From contig NZ_LT964854.1 of the NCBI RefSeq assembly GCF_900240305.1, forward strand, positions 2,108,001-2,172,000: a DNA stretch of 64,000 bases, given 5' to 3'. Below the pieces are notes generated by a model. That model did no database searches. It saw only the letters and a list, made by a program, of their open reading frames with translations, and was not told the DNA's origin. Positions 16,088 to 24,259 of this stretch are shown in pieces. The stretch is from Ottowia massiliensis. GTDB lineage: Bacteria > Pseudomonadota > Gammaproteobacteria > Burkholderiales > Burkholderiaceae_C. Within the stretch, counting starts at the first letter, position 1; every line of letters begins with the position of its first letter. A program made the translations under genes and the position numbers.

Positions 16088-17341
16088 TTACATGTTTTCG
16101 ATCATCACTTGACCAAAACCGGAGCAGCTCACTTGCGTGGCGCCTTCCATTAGGCGGGCGAAGTCGTAGGTGACTTTTTTGCTCAGAATGGATTTTTCCA
16201 TGCTGCTGATGATGAGATCGGCCGCTTCCGTCCAGCCCATGTGGCGCAGCATCATTTCGGCGCTCAGGATTTCAGAGCCAGGGTTCACATAATCTTTGCC
16301 TGCGTATTTTGGGGCCGTGCCGTGCGTGGCCTCAAACATGGCGACTGTGTCTGACAGGTTGGCGCCGGGAGCAATGCCGATGCCGCCTACTTGCGCGGCC
16401 AGCGCGTCAGAGATGTAGTCGCCGTTGAGGTTGAGCGTGGCAATGACGCTGTATTCGGCAGGGCGCAGCAGGATTTGTTGCAGGAAGGCGTCGGCAATGC
16501 TGTCCTTGATGGTGATTTCCTTGCCTGTTTTGGGGTTGGCAAACTTGCACCACGGGCCGCCGTCAATTTCCACCGCTCCGAATTCACGCTTGGCCAGGGC
16601 ATAGCCCCAGTCGCGGAACCCGCCTTCGGTGAATTTCATGATGTTGCCCTTGTGCACCAGCGTCACGCTGGGCTTGTCGTTGTCAATGGCATATTGAATG
16701 GCTTTGCGCACCAGGCGCTCGGTGCCTTCACGCGATACGGGCTTGATGCCGATGCCTGATGTTTGAGGAAAGCGGATTTTGGTTACGCCAAAATCGTCCT
16801 GCAATATCTTGATGATTTTTTTCGCCTTTTCAGACCCGGCTTCAAATTCAATGCCGGCATAAATATCCTCGCTGTTTTCGCGGAATATCACCATATTGGT
16901 TTTCTCCGGCGCTTTCAGAGGCGAGGGGACACCCTTGAAATACTGGATGGGGCGCAGGCACACATACAGATCAAGCTGCTGGCGCAGGGCCACGTTCAGG
17001 CTGCGGATGCCGCCTCCCACGGGCGTGGTGAGCGGGCCTTTGATGGAAACTACGTAGTCACGCACGGCTTCAAGGGTTTCGTCAGGCAGCCATACGTCGG
17101 GGCCATAGACTTTGGTGGATTTCTCGCCTGCATAGACTTCCATCCAGTGAATCTTGCGCTTGCCGCCGTAGGCTTTGGCCACGGCCGCGTCCACTACTTT
17201 CAGCATGACGGGGGTAATGTCTACTCCAGTGCCATCGCCTTCGATATAGGGAATGATGGGCTGGTCCGGCACATTCAGTGACATGTCGGCATTGACCGTG
17301 ATTTTTTCGCCCTGGGCTGGCACTTTGATGTGCTGGTACAT
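16088..17341 (-). CDS. icd: NADP-dependent isocitrate dehydrogenase
   Basis: 417 residues. Oxidatively decarboxylates isocitrate to 2-oxoglutarate in the TCA cycle. IIPYIEGDGTG is the N-terminal substrate/cofactor segment, RSLNVALRQQLDLYVCLRPI carries the isocitrate-binding Ser-Asn and Arg residues, RENSEDIYAGIE and the NLNGDYISDALAAQVGGIGIAPGAN stretch supply the metal aspartates, and EATHGTAPKYAGKDYVNPGSEILSAEMM the NADP adenine pocket (Lys and Tyr after HGTAPK support NADP). Full length. Convergent to rodA, divergent from the DUF192 gene. Confidence 0.97.
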   Translation of the reverse strand: MYQHIKVPAQGEKITVNADMSLNVPDQPIIPYIEGDGTGVDITPVMLKVVDAAVAKAYGGKRKIHWMEVYAGEKSTKVYGPDVWLPDETLEAVRDYVVSIKGPLTTPVGGGIRSLNVALRQQLDLYVCLRPIQYFKGVPSPLKAPEKTNMVIFRENSEDIYAGIEFEAGSEKAKKIIKILQDDFGVTKIRFPQTSGIGIKPVSREGTERLVRKAIQYAIDNDKPSVTLVHKGNIMKFTEGGFRDWGYALAKREFGAVEIDGGPWCKFANPKTGKEITIKDSIADAFLQQILLRPAEYSVIATLNLNGDYISDALAAQVGGIGIAPGANLSDTVAMFEATHGTAPKYAGKDYVNPGSEILSAEMMLRHMGWTEAADLIISSMEKSILSKKVTYDFARLMEGATQVSCSGFGQVMIENM

Positions 17342-17490
17342 TGAATCATCTCTCCGGTAAAAACAAGGAAAATGGCGCGGGCCTTTGCAATTTCCCGCCT
17401 GTTTGCGGCGCGTTTCGCGCCTGCAAGGCCACGCGCGATTTTAGCGGCCAGCTTTGCCTGGAGCCGCTTTGCTTTTTTCGAGTTTCACCC

Positions 17491-17940
17491 ATGAAAACCC
17501 TGATTTCCGCCGCTTTGCTCTGCCCCGCTTTGGCCTGCGCCCAAGCCACGCCGCCTGCGCCGCAAATGGATTTGCCCCGCGCGACGCTCACTATCGGCAT
17601 GCATCACATCAATGTTCAATTGGCGCAAACCGACTGGCAGCGCCAGGTGGGCCTGATGCACCGGCGCAGCATGCCTGAGCACGAAGGCATGCTGTTCGTG
17701 TTCGAGCGGCCTGGCGTGCAGTGCTTCTGGATGAAGGACACCCTCATTCCCCTGACTGCCGCCTTTGTGGCAGATGACGGCGTGATCGTCAATCTGGCTG
17801 ACATGCAGCCGCTGGACGAGAACACGCACTGCTCCAGCCGCCCCGTGCGCTATGTGCTGGAAGTGAATCAAGGCTGGTTCGGCCAGCGCAAGCTACAGGC
17901 GGGCATGAAGCTCAAGGGTTTGCCCGTTTCACGCGATTGA
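17491..17940 (+). CDS. DUF192-domain secreted protein
   Basis: 149 residues from ATG at 17491. A signal peptide (MKTLISAALLCPALACAQA) precedes a DUF192 domain: VQLAQTDWQRQVGLMHRRSMPEHEGMLFVF contains the family motif R-x-x-GLM-x-R, and FWMKDTLIPLTAAFVADDGVIVNLADMQPLDE the second conserved block. The family has a beta-barrel fold; no function is agreed. The protein should be periplasmic. No operon partner: a repeat region follows on the 3' side. Confidence 0.88.
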   Translation: MKTLISAALLCPALACAQATPPAPQMDLPRATLTIGMHHINVQLAQTDWQRQVGLMHRRSMPEHEGMLFVFERPGVQCFWMKDTLIPLTAAFVADDGVIVNLADMQPLDENTHCSSRPVRYVLEVNQGWFGQRKLQAGMKLKGLPVSRD

Positions 17941-18011
17941 GCCGGGCTGCTTGGCCGTGCCAAGCGGCTGCCGGGCGCAGAAGGTCTCTTGAAGCCAGCC
18001 CGTCGGGCGGC

Positions 18012-18100
18012 ATCAAAAACAAGAGCGAATTTGATGGGGTCGAAATACCGCCTTGCGCAGTTTCGACTAAGACGTATTGCTATGAATAGAGTAGCGAATA
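18012..18100 (+). repeat. Repeat family A copy, plus orientation
   Basis: CAAAAACAAGAGCGAATTTG, TGCGCAGTTTCGACTAAGAC, TATTGCTATGAATAGAGTAG. Lies 44 bp before a family B copy. Confidence 0.8.
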
Positions 18101-18143
18101 CGCCGTGTATTTCACGTTGCCAGCTTGCCGCGTTGCGCTCCTG

Positions 18144-18264
18144 GAGCTTGTTCGGAGCCTGTCCGTGGGCGCGAAAAGCGCGGATCCGGGCGCTTTGCGG
18201 CGTTGCAACCCATCCCGGGGCCGCGTTTTGGCCTCTCACGGCCAGGCTCTCTGAACAGGCTCTT
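18144..18264. repeat. Repeat family B (palindromic MITE-like) copy ending at the thiO stop codon
   Basis: Left end GAGCTTGTTCGGAGCCTGTC then CGTGGGCGCGAAAAGCGC; right end GCGTTTTGGCCTCTCACGGC then CAGGCTCTCTGAACAGGCTC. The ends form an inverted repeat of about 40 bp. The right tip overlaps the thiO stop (18263-18265), so the thiO message would end in this long stem. Confidence 0.78.
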
Positions 18265-19399
18265 ATTTCAGCCAGCCTGTCAGTTGCATGGCCTGCTCGG
18301 TCAGCGCGGGGGCCAGCAGCCAGCCGTGGCGGAACAGGCCGTTGATGCGCAGGCAGCGGCCGCGCCATTCGGTGCAGGGGTTGTTGTCGGGCAGCGCGGG
18401 GCGCAGGTTCACGTCCAGCCGCAGGATGCGCGCTTCGGCCAGGGCGGGCATGGCGCTGTGGGCGGCGGCCAGCAGCTCGACGGTGCTGCGCAGGCTGGCG
18501 GGGCTGCGGTCTTCGGTTTCCAGTTCGCTGGCGCCAATCAAGAGCAGATCGGGCGAGCGCGGCACGATGTAGACGCCGTGGCGCGGGTGCAGCAGGCGTG
18601 TCAGGCGCGTGAGGCCGTGGGCGGGCGCTTGCAGCCAGATGACTTCGCCGCGCACGCCGCGCACGTCAAAAACGGGCGATGCGCTGGCGCATGCGCCTTG
18701 CCGGCTGGCTTGCGCGCCCACGCCGCGCGTGTCGATCACGGCGTCAAACGCGGCCTGGCCGCCGTCTGCAAAGTGCAGCGTGCCGTTTTCTTCCACGCAG
18801 CGCACGGGGCGGCTCCAGTGCCATTGCGCGCCAGGGCTGTCGTCGTGCAGGGCCATCATCATGGCCACGGCGTCCAGCTGCCCTTCGCCCGGCAGCAGCC
18901 AGGCGTGCGCGGGGCCTTGCAAGGCAGGCTCCAGCTCGCGCAGCCGCGCCAGCTCCAGCGGCTGCACGCCTTCGGGGGGGCTTAGGTTTTGCCAGGCCTG
19001 GGTTTCGCAGGCCGTGCGCAGGCGCTCCAGCACGCGCTGCGCCGCGCCCAGGTCTTCGCGGTGGGCCAGCATCAGGCTGCCCTCACTGCGGAACATGGGG
19101 CGCTGCGGCAGCGCGGCGGCAATGTCGCGCCACAGGGCGATGGAGCGCCAGCCCAGCGCCGCCACGGCAGGCTCCACCGTATCCAGCTCCGCCAGCGGGC
19201 TGAGCATGCCCGCCGCCGTGAAACCTGCCGCCGTGGGCACATCAGAATCGTCCGCCTGGCTGCGGAACACGGGGCCGGGGCCACGGGCCACGTCAAACAC
19301 GCTCACGCGGTGCCCCGCGCGCGACAGCTGCCACGCCAGCAAGCGCCCCAGCAGGCCCGCGCCCGCAATGCCGATGGAAAGAGATTGGGTTGATGACAT
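18263..19399 (-). CDS. thiO: Glycine oxidase-like FAD-dependent oxidoreductase (ThiO)
   Basis: 378 residues from ATG at 19399, with AGGAG 12 nt upstream. The N-terminus IGIAGAGLLGRLLAWQLSRAGHRVSVFD is a dinucleotide-binding FAD motif (GxGxxG). GFTAAGMLSPLAELD matches the ThiO stretch AAGMLAP, and the C-terminal part has the FAD-contact RPALPDNNPC and RINGLFRHGWLLAP motifs. ThiO makes the iminoglycine used in thiazole synthesis for thiamine; other D-amino-acid oxidases share the fold. No thiamine genes are adjacent, so the assignment rests on sequence. The gene ends inside a palindromic repeat. Confidence 0.83.
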   Translation of the reverse strand: MSSTQSLSIGIAGAGLLGRLLAWQLSRAGHRVSVFDVARGPGPVFRSQADDSDVPTAAGFTAAGMLSPLAELDTVEPAVAALGWRSIALWRDIAAALPQRPMFRSEGSLMLAHREDLGAAQRVLERLRTACETQAWQNLSPPEGVQPLELARLRELEPALQGPAHAWLLPGEGQLDAVAMMMALHDDSPGAQWHWSRPVRCVEENGTLHFADGGQAAFDAVIDTRGVGAQASRQGACASASPVFDVRGVRGEVIWLQAPAHGLTRLTRLLHPRHGVYIVPRSPDLLLIGASELETEDRSPASLRSTVELLAAAHSAMPALAEARILRLDVNLRPALPDNNPCTEWRGRCLRINGLFRHGWLLAPALTEQAMQLTGWLK

Positions 19400-19630
19400 G
19401 ATGAAAGTCGCTCCTATCTTGTTGGGGATGATCCGGCTCTTTGATTCCAGCGCGCGGCGCATGCAAGGCTGATGGCCGCTTTGCGGCCCAGAGCCGGGCG
19501 CCGCTTTCGCGCTGCGTCAAAACCGGCGTCGGGCAAAGCCGGGCTGCCATTGTGGCGCTTGGATAACGGCGGTTTCGTCTGACCGGTTCGCCGCCGCCGA
19601 TTCAAACTCTGAACAAATTTTCAGCCCCTG

Positions 19631-20767
19631 CTACGCCAGGATGAGCGCCATCAGAGCGAAGCTGCCCAGCAGCGCAGCGCCCAAAATGGCGCGCGAACCC
19701 AGGGCGCAGGCGCGCAGCAGATCAACCGGCTCAGGCGCGCGGCCTGCGGGATTGAGGGTGTAACTGCCCGGCTTTCCCAGGCGCACGCCCAGCAGCAGCG
19801 CCACGGCGGCCATGGGCCAGCCGCTATTGGGCGACGGGGTTTGGCGTGCCTGCTCTGGCAAGGCGGCCAGCGCCCGCCCGCGCCGCAAGGCCAGCCGCCC
19901 GGCCGCCAGCCATAGCAGCGCGGCCGTCAGGCGGGCGGGCAGCCAGGAAAGGGCGTCGTCTGCACGGGCGGCCCATTTGCCCGCCCATTCCCACTGGCGC
20001 GCCACGCCGCCCAGCTCGCGCGCGCCGCGGTAGCCCCACATGGCATCTGCCGTATTGGCAAAGCGATAGAGCGCCGCGCCTGGCAGGCCCAGCAGCACAA
20101 ACCACAGCAGCGGGGCAATGACCGAGTCGTTCAGGTTTTCAGCCAGGCTCTCGATGGCGCTTTCACGCACTTCGCCGGATGTGAGCTGCGCCGTGTCGCG
20201 GCTCACCAGCCGGGCCAGGCGGGCGCGCCCCGCAGGCAGGCCGTCTTGCAGGGCGGCTTCAACCGCCAGCACCTCGTCATGCAGCATGGCCCAGGCCAGC
20301 AAGGTTTTCAGGCACAGCGCCAGCGCCAGCGTGGCCAGCCAGGCGGGCTGGGTGAGCAGCCAGGCTTGTAGCCCCCAGGCCGCCCCCGCAAACAGGCCCG
20401 CGCCTGCCAGCCAGGCCGCTGCGCCACGCCAGAAGGCAGGCCAATCCGCGCCTGAAGAAGCCGATGCGGCAGGCGGCGCAATGCGCACGCCCAGCCACAG
20501 CAGCGCATGCCCCATCCACGCCACGGGGTGCCAGCGCATGGGCGGCTCACCTGCCACACGGTCCAGGCAAATCGCCAAGGCCGGAATGCAAGCCAGCAGC
20601 AGCGGCCAGAAGGCCGCCAGCTCAGACACGGCCGCGCTCACGCGCAGCCACAGCGGCCAGGCGCTGGCCTGTTCAGCAGTGAGGGCGGATTGCCAAAAGC
20701 CAGAAGCCAGCACAGAAAAAATACAGAAACAAAACAAGATGACGCGCGATGCGGCCAGGCTCTTCAA
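19631..20767 (-). CDS. cobD: CobD/CbiB adenosylcobinamide-phosphate synthase
   Basis: Integral membrane enzyme that attaches aminopropanol (phosphate) to adenosylcobyric acid in cobalamin synthesis. Typical stretches are LDRVAGEPPMRWHPVAWMGH near the start of the domain, the highly conserved SGEVRESAIESLAENLNDSV and FANTADAMWGYR, and the C-terminal GSYTLNPAGRAPEP. Several membrane helices are visible. The first 55 residues or so before LDRVAGEP are longer than usual; the real start may be an internal GTG or TTG. No other cobalamin genes and no cobalamin riboswitch are seen here. Confidence 0.88.
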   Translation of the reverse strand: MKSLAASRVILFCFCIFSVLASGFWQSALTAEQASAWPLWLRVSAAVSELAAFWPLLLACIPALAICLDRVAGEPPMRWHPVAWMGHALLWLGVRIAPPAASASSGADWPAFWRGAAAWLAGAGLFAGAAWGLQAWLLTQPAWLATLALALCLKTLLAWAMLHDEVLAVEAALQDGLPAGRARLARLVSRDTAQLTSGEVRESAIESLAENLNDSVIAPLLWFVLLGLPGAALYRFANTADAMWGYRGARELGGVARQWEWAGKWAARADDALSWLPARLTAALLWLAAGRLALRRGRALAALPEQARQTPSPNSGWPMAAVALLLGVRLGKPGSYTLNPAGRAPEPVDLLRACALGSRAILGAALLGSFALMALILA

Positions 20768-20843
20768 GCGCGAAATTCAGGAAGCGTCAGGAAGCGGCTG
20801 CGCCATCAAACGCAAAAAAACGGCCCTTCTGGCAGATGCGCCG

Positions 20844-20985
20844 GAACCCGTTCAAAGTCTGCCCCGGGGGAGCGAACCGCGAATGGGCTGGCCTATCAAG
20901 GCATTTGCAATGCCGCAAAGCGCCACCTCCGCCGCATCGCTCCTTCAGCCTTTCCGCCGCCCAGACAAATCTGCTTCAGACAGCC
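20844..20985. repeat. Repeat family B (palindromic MITE-like) copy between zapA and cobD
   Basis: Minus-strand reading: GGCTGTCTGAAGCAGATTTG and GGCGGCGGAAAGGC at one end, the middle GGTGGCGCTTTGCGGCATTG (shared with GGCGCTTTGCGGCGTTGCAA in the 18144 copy), and CAGACTTTGAACGGGTTCCG at the other end. Confidence 0.6.
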
Positions 20986-21006
20986 AAAGCAGCGCGGGCC
21001 ATGCGT

Positions 21007-21372
21007 TCATTCCTCTGCGCCATCGTCCGCCAAGGCTTCATCCAGCCGCTGCAACAAGGCTGCCAGCGCAGCCTCATCGCTGGCGGGCAGACCCTCGCCT
21101 GAAGCGGGCGCTTCAGGCGCAGCGGCAGGCCGCGCCGCCTTGGCTGGCGCAGCCGTATCGCGGTCAAACACCAGATTGAGGGCCGCCAGCACCGCAATAC
21201 GCTCACGGGCGCGCAGCTTGCCGCTGCTGCGAATCTGGCACATGGCTTCATCCACGCGGGCCACGGCCTCGGCCAGGCGCCTTTCACTGCCCGCCGGGCA
21301 GGCCAGCACGTAGCTCTCCCCCATGATTTGCACTTCAGTCTGCGCGGCAGGCGCGGTCACCGGCTGCTTCAT
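21007..21372 (-). CDS. zapA: Cell division protein ZapA
   Basis: 121 residues. ZapA binds FtsZ and bundles protofilaments at the division ring. The sequence begins VTAPAAQTEVQIMGESYVLACPAGSERRLAEAVARVDEAM, the ZapA globular head, and continues SSGKLRARERIAVLAALNLVFD, the conserved helix (typical of ZapA: ER-x-A-V-x-A-A-L-N). A low-complexity Ala/Pro segment interrupts before the C-terminal helix. It overlaps the upstream small coiled-coil gene by 4 bp (ATGA type). Confidence 0.92.
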   Translation of the reverse strand: MKQPVTAPAAQTEVQIMGESYVLACPAGSERRLAEAVARVDEAMCQIRSSGKLRARERIAVLAALNLVFDRDTAAPAKAARPAAAPEAPASGEGLPASDEAALAALLQRLDEALADDGAEE

Positions 21373-21584
21373 CGCGGCGCCTCCTGCCCCAGCCGGGCCA
21401 GATGACTCAGAAGCTCTTCATTGCGCGACCGCGCCGCTGTCAGGCGTGACTGAAGACTGTCACGCTCCTGCGTGAGCGCCTGCACTTGCAGCTTGAGCAA
21501 GGCATTGGCGCTGCGTAACTGGGCGTATCGCGCCAACAGGCGATCCACGCGCTCAACGATCCGGGGCAACAGAGAAGAACTCAT
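21369..21584 (-). CDS. Small coiled-coil division protein (ZapB-like, TIGR02449 type)
   Basis: 71 residues from ATG at 21584. Almost the whole protein is one coiled coil: IVERVDRLLARYAQLRSANALLKLQVQALTQERDSLQSRLTAARSRNEELLSHLA shows regular hydrophobic heptads. In many gamma- and betaproteobacteria a gene of this type sits directly before zapA and is thought to help in Z-ring assembly; position and size match here. The stop overlaps the zapA start, so translation is probably coupled. Confidence 0.85.
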   Translation of the reverse strand: MSSSLLPRIVERVDRLLARYAQLRSANALLKLQVQALTQERDSLQSRLTAARSRNEELLSHLARLGQEAPR

Positions 21585-21687
21585 GAGGCAATGCAGAGGC
21601 GGCAAAAGCGCGAATTCTAGTTTTCTCCCCTGCCACGCAGCCCGCCATGCGGGCGGCCCTCGCAGACGAAAGACATGCGAGACAGCA

Positions 21688-21775
21688 TCAGAAAAAGGAG
21701 CAAATTTACGGCCTGAAAACAGCCTGATGTCCTAGTGGAAGCTCACGATGGCGCTATCAATCAAGGAGCTGAACC
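21688..21775 (+). repeat. Repeat family A copy with inverted core
   Basis: Outer parts are in plus orientation (AAAAGGAGCAAATTTACGG and ATCAATCAAGGAGCTGAAC), but the core reads CTGATGTCCTAGTGGAAGC, the minus-orientation form. Such a mosaic implies an internal inversion or recombination between opposite copies. Confidence 0.65.
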
Positions 21776-21979
21776 AGACACTGCCCACAGGCTCGCGTTT
21801 CGCCGTCTGGCGGCTGAAAACACCGCCTGAAGCCCGCCGCCGCGCAGCCCCGTTCGCAGGCATTCAAGCGCCCTAGGGATAACCCTGAGCCTGCCGCTCA
21901 TACGGTTAAAACGTAACACCTGCCGAATAAAATTGTTTGCATCACATCGTTCTCATCAGTCACCTAAGGAGAAAGCAGC

Positions 21980-22729
21980 ATGAAAGCACTTGTCGCCGTC
22001 AAGCGCGTGGTGGACTACAACGTGAAGGTTCGCGTCAAAAGCGACCAAAGCGGGGTGGAAACCGCCAACGTCAAGATGAGCATGAACCCCTTTGACGAAA
22101 TCGCCGTGGAGGAGGCGGTGCGTCTGAAGGAAAAAGGCGTGGTGACAGAAGTTGTCGCCGTCTCTTGCGGCGTGGCGCAAAACCAGGAAACCCTGCGCAC
22201 CGCGCTGGCCATTGGCGCCGACCGCGCCATTTTGGTGCAGACCGACGCCGAATTGCAGCCGCTGGCCGTCGCCAAGCTGCTCAAGGCCGTGGTGGACAAG
22301 GAGCAGCCGCAAATCGTGCTGCTGGGCAAGCAGGCCATTGACGACGATGCCAACCAGACGGGCCAGATGCTGGCCGCCTTGGCCGACTGGCCGCAAGCCG
22401 CTTTTGCCAGCAAGCTGGAAGTGAAGGATCAGCAGCTGCAAGCCACGCGTGAAGTGGACGGCGGCCTGCAAACCATCTCGGTGGCACTGCCCGCCGTCGT
22501 CACGGCTGACTTGCGCCTGAACGAGCCGCGCTACGTCACCTTGCCCAACATCATGAAGGCCAAGAAAAAGCCGCTGGAAACCATCACGCCGCAAGACCTG
22601 GGCGTGGACGTGGCCGCACGCCTGAAAACCCTGAAGGTGGCCGAGCCGCCCGCCCGCAGCGCCGGCGTGAAAGTGGCCGATGTGGCCGAGCTGGTCAGCA
22701 AGCTCAAGAACGAAGCCAAAGTGATCTGA
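21980..22729 (+). CDS. etfB: Electron transfer flavoprotein beta subunit
   Basis: 249 residues. EtfB binds AMP and with EtfA passes electrons from acyl-CoA and other dehydrogenases to ETF:quinone oxidoreductase. It starts MKALVAVKRVVDYNVKVRV with NVKMSMNPFDEIAVEEAVRLKEKG, the standard EtfB N-terminus, and carries the AMP-site segment LLGKQAIDDDANQTGQMLAALADWP. The C-terminal arm that wraps EtfA (LPNIMKAKKKPLETITPQDLGVD) is present. AAGGAG lies 9 nt before ATG. A 19-bp gap links it to etfA. Confidence 0.97.
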   Translation: MKALVAVKRVVDYNVKVRVKSDQSGVETANVKMSMNPFDEIAVEEAVRLKEKGVVTEVVAVSCGVAQNQETLRTALAIGADRAILVQTDAELQPLAVAKLLKAVVDKEQPQIVLLGKQAIDDDANQTGQMLAALADWPQAAFASKLEVKDQQLQATREVDGGLQTISVALPAVVTADLRLNEPRYVTLPNIMKAKKKPLETITPQDLGVDVAARLKTLKVAEPPARSAGVKVADVAELVSKLKNEAKVI

Positions 22730-22748
22730 CAAGGAGAAAGGAATCGTC

Positions 22749-23681
22749 ATGACCGCCCTCGTTATCGCCGAACACGACAACGCCTCCCTCAAGCCCGCCA
22801 CGCTGCACGCCGTCACGGCCGCCCGCCAATGCGGCGGCGATGTGCATGTGCTCATCGCAGGCCACAACGCCGCCGCTGCCGCGCAAGCCGCCGCGCAAGT
22901 GGCCGGCGTCGCCAAAGTGCTGCATGCCGATGGCCCGGCCTTGGAGCATGGCCTGGCCGAAGACCTGGCCGCGCAAGTGCTGGCTGTGGCTGGCGGCTAC
23001 AGCCACATCCTCTTTCCCGCCACCGCCAGCGGCAAAAACACTGCGCCGCGCGTGGCCGCCAAGCTGGATGTTTCGCAAATCAGCGACATCACCAAGGTGG
23101 ACAGCGCCGACACCTTCGAGCGCCCCATCTACGCGGGCAACGCCATTGCCACCGTGCAAAGCGGCGATGCGGTGAAAGTCATCACCGTGCGCACCACGGC
23201 TTTTGACGCCGCAGCCGCCACGGGCGGCAGCGCCGCCGTGGAAAGCGTGCCCGCCGTGGCCGCCAGCGGCAAGAGCCGCTTCGTCGGCCAGGAGCTGGCC
23301 AAGAGCGACCGGCCCGATCTGACCGCCGCCAAGGTCGTTGTCTCCGGCGGCCGCGCGCTGGGCAGCGCCGAGCAGTTCCAGTCCGTGCTCACTCCGCTGG
23401 CCGACAAGCTGGGCGCCGCCATCGGCGCCAGCCGCGCCGCCGTGGATGCAGGCTACGCCCCCAATGACCTGCAAGTGGGCCAGACGGGCAAGATCGTCGC
23501 CCCGCAGCTGTACGTGGCCGTGGGCATTTCCGGCGCCATCCAGCACGTGGCTGGCATGAGCGGCAGCCGCGTCATCGTGGCCATCAACAAAGACCCGGAC
23601 GCCCCCATCTTCAGCGTGGCCGACTACGGCCTGGTGGCCGACCTCTTTGAAGCCGTGCCCGAACTGGTGAAAGCGCTGTAA
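22749..23681 (+). CDS. etfA: Electron transfer flavoprotein alpha subunit
   Basis: 310 residues. EtfA holds the FAD of the heterodimer. The C-terminal FAD domain is intact: VVSGGRALGSAEQFQ, GAAIGASRAAVDAGYAPNDLQVGQTGKIVAPQLYVAVGISGAIQH and GSRVIVAINKDPDAPIFSVADYGLVAD, the last being the family signature. The N-terminal half (ALVIAEHDNASLKPAT) matches the EtfB-like Rossmann part. Second gene of the etfBA operon, followed by a strong terminator. Confidence 0.97.
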   Translation: MTALVIAEHDNASLKPATLHAVTAARQCGGDVHVLIAGHNAAAAAQAAAQVAGVAKVLHADGPALEHGLAEDLAAQVLAVAGGYSHILFPATASGKNTAPRVAAKLDVSQISDITKVDSADTFERPIYAGNAIATVQSGDAVKVITVRTTAFDAAAATGGSAAVESVPAVAASGKSRFVGQELAKSDRPDLTAAKVVVSGGRALGSAEQFQSVLTPLADKLGAAIGASRAAVDAGYAPNDLQVGQTGKIVAPQLYVAVGISGAIQHVAGMSGSRVIVAINKDPDAPIFSVADYGLVADLFEAVPELVKAL

Positions 23682-23704
23682 ACCCCGCGGCACCGCCGTC
23701 AATG

Positions 23705-23734
23705 AAAGCACCGCCTCCGCGCGGTGCTTTTTTT
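23705..23734 (+). terminator. Intrinsic terminator after etfBA
   Basis: AAAGCACCGC (23705-23714), 6-nt loop, GCGGTGCTTT (23721-23730), then TTTT: a 10-bp stem with U tract. Confidence 0.95.
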
Positions 23735-23764
23735 ATGCCTGCCAAAACCAGAAAGCGAGCCAGA

Positions 23765-23850
23765 TCAGCTCCTGAAACAATAGCATGAGGTCCTAGAAGA
23801 AACTGCGCAAACGCCGTTTCATGGCCCTTTGATTTGCTCCTGTTTTTTGA
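23765..23850 (-). repeat. Repeat family A copy, minus orientation
   Basis: AGCTCCTGAAACAATAGCAT, GAGGTCCTAGAAGAAACTGCG, TTTGATTTGCTCCTGTTTTT. Follows the etfA terminator. The further 400 bp to the receptor gene contain only a weak family B half near 24030. Confidence 0.83.
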
Positions 23851-24259
23851 CAACCCAAGCGCCTGCGCCAGACGAAAAGCAGACTGGCCGCGTGGGCGGA
23901 ACGGGAGCAGGCGGCGTCTGACGCCTGGCCAGCGCAAAAGCCAGGCAAAGAATGAGCGCGGAGCCGCTTCATCTTCATGCTGCGGGCATTGCTCTTGCGC
24001 TTTGAAAGTTCAAGAAAAAAAGGCCGTCCTGAAAGCCTGTTCAGAGGTTCAGCGCTGAGCGCACGAACACCGCTTTCAGATAAGCCTGACGTTTGCCTGC
24101 GCGGCGATGCCGCAGCTTGCATTTGTGTCATCTCATCGTGAAGGGCAAAAAAATGCAATGCGAATGAAAATACCTGTGCTTCGTGCGCCGCTGCCCGCCG
24201 CCAGACCTTGCGCGGGCGGCGTTTTTCAATTTCATCGATTTCATTTCTTCGCATTCATC

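Noticed and set aside
20768..20843. Cobalamin riboswitch before cobD
   Set aside because: No B12-box sequence is seen, and the gap is too short once the repeat copy is removed.
20844..20985. Possible 6S RNA gene after zapA
   Set aside because: The position fits, and GTGGCGCTTTGCGG looks 6S-like, but the same middle sequence and ends occur in the family B copy at 18144, so it is a repeat copy.
24153..24171. Fur box before the TonB receptor at 24260
   Set aside because: ATGCAATGCGAATGAAAAT resembles only part of the Fur consensus; too weak without expression data.
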